This document shows, piece by piece, positions 52,201 through 61,200 of a stretch of DNA of 64,000 nt. Origin of the DNA: Eleginops maclovinus (Eukaryota; Chordata; Actinopteri; Perciformes; Eleginopidae); assembly GCF_036324505.1 (NCBI RefSeq), contig NC_086361.1:3350916-3414915 (forward strand), read 5' to 3'. Position numbers and translations under genes: made by a program. Each line of letters starts with the position of its first letter. The stretch's first letter is position 1. The notes beneath the pieces are model-generated. The model saw nothing but the letters and a program-made list of their open reading frames with translations. It ran no database searches and was not told where the DNA came from.

Positions 52201-55200
52201 AAACAGTGAGGAAGCAGATAATAGGTGGACTGAAGCCATTGTTGTCATCGGCAAATTCATCACCATTATTACATTCTTTGACCTCTAAATCATCATCATC
52301 CTTATCATCATCTTCATCAACAGCAGCACCATCATCATCACCCTCATCCTTACCATTACCATCTTCATCACTACCATCATTATCATTTTCACCTTCATCA
52401 TCCTCCAGTTCCAATTCAAAGGACTCCGGTTCTGATATCAAAGAAGGAGATGTTGAAAACAGAAAAAGTGAGGCTGAAGTTACATCCCCTGAAGACAGAA
52501 AACAATCACCATCAGGAGAAGGTGTGGTTCCACCTTTCCAGCGCACCCCTGGAAAACATGGATATGTACGTCGCCCACACCCAAAGTTTGGATTGTTACA
52601 AAACGGAACCCGCCAAAATATGAGAATTCCTCATCGTTCCCTTCCTCATTTGAGCATTATACCTAGAAGAGAAACAGAAACCAGACATGAATCAACAAGT
52701 CAAATATCATCATCACCCTCTTCAGGGGAATCTTCCTCATTGGAGGTAAATGCACCTGTGAGGGATACCAGTGGAGACAAAGATGGATCAAATACACATG
52801 CATCCTTCGGAGATGATCAAAACCAGAAAAAGGTGCCAACAGAAAGAGAAGAAATCCCACTTCGCCGTAGTCCTCAAAAGGGGGGATACATGCGACGTCC
52901 AAACTTTGGACCACTACCGAACCGGACTCGTCTGAACTCAAGGCGGCTGCTTCCCCCCTCTCGACCTTTAAAGCCTGCACCAGAAACAAGCAAAGTACAG
53001 GAATCCTCCACAGAATTCCCAGCAACTCCATCACCTCTTGTTTCCGAAGTATCATATCCAGCCGAAGGTACAGGGCCAGTTGGAGAGAACATTGAAGAAA
53101 AAGGTCTGACAAAAGGTCTGACAAGGGAGTTCAATCAGACCCTCAGAAGAAATGGATCACCTTCCTCCCATCGCCCAAACAACAAAGTTGTTCACTTACG
53201 TCACCCACAACTAAATGGTGGACGTTTCCAAAACATAACACGCACAAACCCAAGACCACTCCAAAATCCACAAAGAGGTCCCATGTCTAAGCCTTTCCCA
53301 ACCAGAAAGATACATGGACGAGTTACTTTTAGAGGTCCAATTAGACCATTAGAAAAGACTAGTACTCCTGAAATCCCAGGTATCCAGTCAGGAGGGCAGG
53401 ATGCCACCACCCGGCCGCAGGTAGTCCTAATTATTCCTTCAGAAGAAAAAGACACTGAAGAGACAAATCAAGGTACACACATTGATGGCCAAGACACAAC
53501 CGTCAGAACACAGATCAAGAAATTAAAAGGGGGTGAAAAAGCTCCAATCCAACCAGCCATATTTAGGGAAGAAGAAACAAGCCCCATAGATTCAAACTCT
53601 GACACTGATGCCCATAAAGAGAGAGTCAATACCGGAAAAAATATTGGCGATACAAGTGGAGGAAAACCAACGATCAAACAAACTTCCTCTGATTCAAGAG
53701 TCCCAGTACCAGGCACACTGCCAAGGGGACAACCACCAACAAGGAGTACGAAAACACAGCTTCACACCCCAATAAGACTCTACAACAGTGGAAGCACAAG
53801 GAAAGAGGACAAAATAAATAATTCCAGGAAAATGTTGTTCAGCAGTAAACCCGACCAAACAAGAAGTGTTGATCCTAGACAATCGATGGGATCAGATGGT
53901 TCTTCTTCTGGAGTCCTAAGGGAACCTCTGGACTATGTGGGTGTGACGAACCGGACTTCAAGTGGATTTTCGCTCATATGGGACTCACCTGAAGAGAAGT
54001 ACAAAAACTTTGTTGTGACAAGTAAAGATGTTGGTAAAGATAAAGGGCCACCGAAGAGCACAAAGAATGATAGGGAAGACGACTCGGGGAAACAGTTTGA
54101 CAATGATGAGGAAGAAGCAAAGCATGAACGAAGAAGTGAAGATGTAAATATAGTACCTGAAAGTGTTTCTACACAAGTTTCACACATCAGAAGCGGCACA
54201 GAATCCAAGCCTGTGACAGGAAGTGGCACGCCCTTCAAAAAAGTTCTTCCTGGTTCAGCTCGTTTCTTTCAGTTTGAGAATCTGCCTCCCCAGACTGACT
54301 ACACGGTGACCTTGCTTGGAAAGGGTCCCGGCCTTCTGTCCAGACTGCACAAGCTTGTCATCAGTACAGGTACAAGATATTGTGACAGTAGAGCACCTTT
54401 CTTTATTACTTCACATAACACAACATTACCGTCAATGTTGAAGTCTTCAGAAAACTCTTTCCATTTTGCAACATCACCTTACAACTAAAGACTCTTCACT
54501 CACCCATCCTAAACCTTTACTGCGCCAAACATCTTGTGCTGATTTAAACAACGATGTATTTGTCAGTCATTGTCACTCCATGTTGATTTCAAGAGCTCAT
54601 TTCCTGCGGTGCTCTTGAAAACTGTAAGCTTGCGATTTACGGTTTCATTGCACGTATTTGTTACTTAAAGGAATTTTTCACCCTGTATATGGTTATTTGC
54701 ACATCATTTACTTATCCTGCGTTCATGCCTCCACTGTGAACAAGAATCAAAAGCTCTTGACAAACTTAAGTAAAAACTCTTGCAACCATGAGCGAGAAGA
54801 GGTATCACGGGATGAGTAATGGATATCCAAAGATTGTTTTGGGGGTGAAATATTTCTTTATATCCACTGGTTTGGTATTGATGTTATCTGTTTTGTTTGT
54901 TTTCAGTGTATCTTGTTGTTCCAAATGTCTATCAAGTGGTTCTGTTTTGTCTTAATGTTCTGTTTGTGCACACATTCATCCGCTTTCATGAATACATGAA
55001 ATATTCATGGGTGAGCTGTCATACATTATAATAATCAACACTCCATAAAAAAAGCACTCAATCATTTGATGTCAAACCTCACATAGGCATAGACACAATT
55101 TGTCACAAGTGAGCTTACAAAGCTTGGGGAAGTATCAAGTGGCGACTGTGGCTGTGATGGGAGTGCTGTCATGTTTCAATCAGAAGGTTGTGGGTTTGAT

Positions 55201-58200
55201 CCCAGCCCGTGCAAAATACTTAACCCTGAGTTGCTCCCGATGGCCAACAGTGTGTATGAAAGTTAGCTTCCCTACAGCAAGTGGTACTGCTCTGTATGAA
55301 TGGGTGTGAAGGACTCGTCGTACAGTATATGTAAAGCGCTTTGAGATGTCGGGTCGTAAAGACTGGATAAAGCGCTATAGAAGTACAGTCCATTAACCAT
55401 CAGATTCTATTACTGGATCTTGAGTACAATTTTAGCTGAAAAGAAAATGATCTTCCTTTGAGTTTACATCTAAATATTGAGTAGATTTTATGCAAATATG
55501 AAGCAATTTTGTAGTTGTATTTCTACATTACCAGAAATAAAAGCCAGAAGCAAACATTACTGTGTTTTAGTCTGTCTAAACTTCACCAAACCACAAGATA
55601 ATCACTTCTGGTATGCCACAACAAACTGTACTACAAGTACAAATGCCTATACATTTTTGTAACTCATCCTCACCCACATGGAAAAAACCCCCACCAAAAT
55701 AGCAGTACACTGAGAACAAAAAGTGTTTTTTGAAACTGAGTTGACATCAAATGAGAGTTGAACAGTAACACCATAACAACACAGTTCATTCACTGCTGCT
55801 CTGGTTTTCTCTCATTCAGGCTAACAGCCATCTTCACTGACACCCATCACCTCTCACCCAACCCAGGGTAAGACCACGACTGGTCTCTGTACGTTTGCTC
55901 TGTCTTTCATCCAAGTATTTATCCCATGAGCTACAAGAATAATAATTGAAAGAACATATCAAATGTGGATATAGAAAGACAGTATGATTCACATTTACCT
56001 TTACCTGATCAGATGGTATTAAGACGTGTTTAGAATGTCTTAGTAATACAAAGGTGTAAAGGTTGCACAATAAATGAAGGTATTCTAGGACGCATGCAAA
56101 ACTGTGTTCGGTTTTTCAGAGTTTCACCCTGAAAAATACTTCACACTCTTGTGAGGTTGATAATCCATCCCCAAAATCATTTTCAGTGCTCTAAATCTTC
56201 TGACTGTGTTGAATTAATATCTAATTGTATTGTTTTCATTCGTCCTTTAAAACGTTGCTTTCTTTGTTTTGACATCCTTCACTCCTACAACGCTTTTATT
56301 TTCAGGTTTTAGCGGCCAGCTAACTATTTAATATCATTCTTTCCTTCGCTGCTATCCAGGATCCATCTCCTGCATTTGTTATTATTAATGACTGTTTGTC
56401 GGTATATGATCTGTATACTGTATATATGTTTGCACTGTACATATATACACATGAACTCATCAGCACTAATAGCAAATGTGTGGATGAAAAATAATACTGT
56501 GAGCACTGTTCCCAATCTTTTTGTTGCTCTTTTGTCATCATGTCTGTCACTACCTGTCCAAAGTATTGTTTTTACCTTCTTCACTACTTTGCTTTTCTTT
56601 TAGTACACCCTCTTTTCTATCCTATTTCGTCACTTTGTTCTTTACCTTTTTCCTCTGCTTCACTCTACTTTTCCTTCCCTGGCTTTCCTCCACCTCTCTC
56701 ATGGTGTTCTTCGTACCGTTCAGGCCCGGAGCCTCCGAAAGACATCGTCTTCAGTGAGGTGACAGAAAACTCTCTGACGGTGTCCTGGACCAAACCAAAC
56801 AGTCCCATCAGTGGATTCAAGGTCACCTACACCCACACAGAGGATGGTGAGAACTGGCATCCATGATTTATTAAAGAGGCACTGTTTTGGTTTCTTGGGG
56901 TTTTTCCTCTCCTGTAGTGTGTTCTATAGGTTTTTGTACATGTCAATGGCCTGCAAAGGCTAAAATCTCTGTGTTCCCCCCAGAGGGAGTCCCCCCCCCC
57001 CTCTCTGAAAAGCCTCCTTTGGAATCCTTTGTTTACCTCAGTATCATAATGACATCACTATGTAACACTCACGTTTCTATTGGCTAGCGCTCCAACACAC
57101 CGAAGTGATAGGCTAAGTGGCAGGTCATCTCTTAACAGTTGACCAATCACAACAGAGCCGGCCAGCTGACCAATCAGAACAGACTGGGCTCTGGTTTCAG
57201 ACAGAGGGTGAAAAGAGGTGCTGCAGCACAGGCAGTATGAGAAAAACAAAGAGCTTTAGAACATTAAAGCATGGAGACATGTCCCAGGAGAGACACTGAA
57301 TACTAATATCAATCTGAAAATGAGCAGAATGTATATTTCAATGTCTTGATACTAGGTTTTCTTTGTCAATTGTCTTCCTACAAAGTTTACTATTACTTTT
57401 TGGCTGCTTACCAAAGTGTCAACGCGGGCCTACGTTTTTTACGCTACGGATTTACGGACCTGCTTTAAACATAATTCCCAACCTTTCTTTGTAGTTTTAT
57501 TATTTTGTTTAGTTGATTTCTGTGACAAGATAGTTTTTGGAAGTAACAGAAAAGTCAGTCCTGTTATTGCAATAATATTTACAATCAACTGTTTTAATCA
57601 GGCAGCCCTTTAAATTCTATAAAGCTATGTAATTAGATTATTCATCGTAATGTGTGGGGGTGCATATAAGTATTATAATATGTGTCAAGCCTTTGCTAAT
57701 TGTTAGTTTGTTAGAAATCCAAAATGTTAACAGACTTGAGTCAGTTCTCATTGGTTCAACCACAATTGGTCTGCTCCTTGTTCTTAATTGTTAAGAGAAA
57801 TAATTGAGGGTTGGGAGGTGAAGGAAATTCCTGATACAGCCAATATTTGTGATTTAGACTTGCAGATGATTTTCAATAGATGCAGCTTAAATATAAACAT
57901 GTCACACCTTCCTGCTGTCCTTTGTGTGTCTCTGCAGGTGAGCCGGTGTCGGTGTCCATAGACAAAGGTGACTCCACCGTCGGCCTATCACAACTCTCTC
58001 CTGGTTCGTCTTACGAGGTCAGCGTGGTCTCCATCCTCGGGCTGGACGAGAGCGATCCCATAACAGACTTTGTCATGACATGTAAGTACTTCAGATTTCT
58101 CTTAGTCTATGAGTCATATAGCTGAGGTGAGCTGGTGCTGAATGCAATAAGAAAATCCTAACCTGGAAATGAGTTAGCATGTTAAGCAACCTTAAGGTTG

Positions 58201-61200
58201 GTTAGATGCCTGAAATAAGTTATGTGGTTAGCACAGGTTTAAGAGATTATCGCCCTTTCTCTACAACACAAATGATGTCAATGAATACCCCACTGGTGAA
58301 TTTCCAAAGCTTCTATGTGTCATAACAAAAGGGAGCCCTTGAAATGCTAACTTCAGGGGCTCAAACAAGTATTATGTCAATGCACGGCTCTGAAAGAATA
58401 GAATTCAACAAAACTTCTGAATTGTCCCTATATAGTACGATGCACTCCAGACCCTATTTCACCCCTAACAGGAATTTGAAGTTATGATTTTTGTAATAGC
58501 TATGACGCATAAGTTTCCTGATTTTCTTTTAATGAACGTTTACCTCAAGAAAAAAGAGTTAAGATCTTACCAAAAAGCTAAACACAATGGTTCGTCTTGT
58601 TCCTCTCTACATGTAATTGATAAATCATTGGTAATGTCTGCAGCAGGTGCAGGATCTGGAAACAACTGGTGCATTCCTCTCTCAGAGGAGTGTCGTCCTG
58701 GATGTTTTCACAGTTCTGTTCTTTCAAAACACTGATGGTGTAACTGTTGTCAAACCAAACTCCCATCTGTCTCACAGTGTAAATCCTCCATCTGCTTTGT
58801 TTATGATTTGGTTTTTGGCCTCTTTTTCGCATTGTTCTATCTTGATTTAGTTGTTTGTTTTTTAAATGTTGTTTCTCTGTTTAGTTTTTACCATTTTTGG
58901 TGCAAATAAAGATAAAATGTATGATCATACATTTATTTCTCTCTCAGTGCCTGACCCGCCTACAGACCTCCGAGCCGTCAACGTCACCGACACCAAGGCC
59001 TTGTTACTGTGGCGACCAGCATTGGCTGCTGTGGATAAATACGCCATTGTTTACGGCACTGGAACAGGTGAGCGGTGTGTGCAGTGCTGCGCGTCCTCAA
59101 AATAATCTAAACTTAATGTTTCCGGGCTAAAATAAACATTGAGTACAAAAGCATTAACATCCTAAGCTTGCGGATACATGCTTTATGCAGATGATACTTC
59201 TTTTTAGAATTATGTTCCTCATGTTTTATTATTATTATTGATGCGTCTAAGTGTTCATCAGTTTGTTACTTTAGCATAAACAACGGGCTTATTTTCATTT
59301 ATTTACATACCTTGTGAATCATATGTATTAATTATATAATACTTTAGAAAACATCAAATAGAAAAAAAGTCTTGTCTATTTATACTTCGACAACATTAAG
59401 TAGAATTAAAATGTCAATATAAATATACAATTATAATACAAACAAATAAACGAATATTAACAATGTATCTTTTTTTTTAAATGGCCTGAATTTGCAAGAA
59501 TATATTCTATGTGATATGGAATTTTAAAATGTGAAGAATGTACACAATATTCAATCTACAGAGAAAGCTGTGGGTTTCAGATGTTTTAGATGCAAGGACA
59601 TTGATAAAAAAAACAATACATAACAGTTTGCACCAATGCAGTAGAAGTAAAAAGTAACTCAAGTTGGAAAGTACAATTACTTTATACTTAAGAACAATCC
59701 TTGGTTAAAAATACCTAGTAACCAGCACCTTCAGTCGTTAGTATTTTACACATTTACTTACACTTTCAAATAGTACTTCTTATTTACTCATTTTTCTACC
59801 AGGATGTACTTATTAGTTTGTGCCTTCTTCTTTATATGTTATGTATTCTATAATTCTACTCTTTTTTTTCTCATGCCTTTTATCTGTACTGTTACTTTGC
59901 AAAATATATAACACCATGTCAAAGTACCTGGTGAGTGATTGTTAGTGTGTGTTCAGACTCAGAGTTGAGGGTCACAGTGTCTGGAAACACAGCGGAGCAG
60001 CAGCTCAGCGGCCTGCAGGGCTCCACCACCTACACCGTCACCATCACCAGCCAGCTAGGCAGCATGGAGAGCTCGGCGGCCACCACCAGCTTCACCACCA
60101 CCTCAGGTCGGTACACACACACACACACACACATACACACATAGATGTCATCCCCTCAACCCTTAAAAAAAAGTTGAAATGACCAGAATGCAGAATGACT
60201 CTACTTTCTCTCCAGGCTCTGGAGGGGATGGAGACGGGTTTGGCGATCTCCAGGCCAAGGACGTGACCCCTCGCACTGCACGGTTGTCATGGAAACCACC
60301 TGCAAAGCCTGCGGGCAGCTACAGACTCACTTATCAAACTGAAGGTCAAGGAGTGAAGGTGAGGAATGTGATACAATACGATATGTTACAGTATGGCACG
60401 ACACAATATGTTTCAATACGATAATACCTGCTGCGATCATGGCTATTGGAGGAAGTGTTCAGGTCCCTAAATTAAGTTAAACGCAAGAAAATTATATTTT
60501 TAACACACGTTTCATAAACGGGTTGTTGTACAGAGAAGTTAAAGCAATACAATGCATGGACCAAATCCATTCAAAGATAAGACAATACTAAAAACCAAAG
60601 ACCTAAAAAAGTTTAAGAATAAAAATCTCTGTCTTAAGTTTACAGAAATAATCTGAAAAATAAGAAACATAATACAATGATAATAGGGCTTTTAGCTTTG
60701 AAATATTTAGTTGAAAGCACTTTTGAATCTAGATTTAAAGATTACAAAAAGTTTTGCTAAATTAATTCATGCATTTCCAAACTGTAAACTCACTCAGTAG
60801 ACAGCATACTAACTTCCTCCTTTTCACAGGAAGTGATTGTGGACGGCTCGGTGACAGAGTTCAACCTGACCAGACTCTACCCCTCTTCCAAATACACGGT
60901 GCAGCTTGAGGCGGAGACCGGAGGACGATACACCTCTACCCTCTCCACTGACTTCACCACCGGTAACCACTTCCTCATACAGTGTTGTCATGCAGTAAAC
61001 GTACTAATACATTTATTATCAGAAACATTTACCTCAAGTGTGAACAGTAACAGTAGTCAATGTGCAGTAAAATGTTTCGATGTTTTTAGATGAATAAGAC
61101 TGCTACATTTAAGAATACAATGAATTAAATATTTTTAAATATATATATATATTTAATCTTTTATTTTAAGTCTTATGTGCTTATCTTTACTTCAATTTAT

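Noticed and set aside
57938..58081. KGD tripeptide as an integrin site
   Set aside because: Single short motif, not an RGD, no structural support; no RGD was seen in the FNIII domains.
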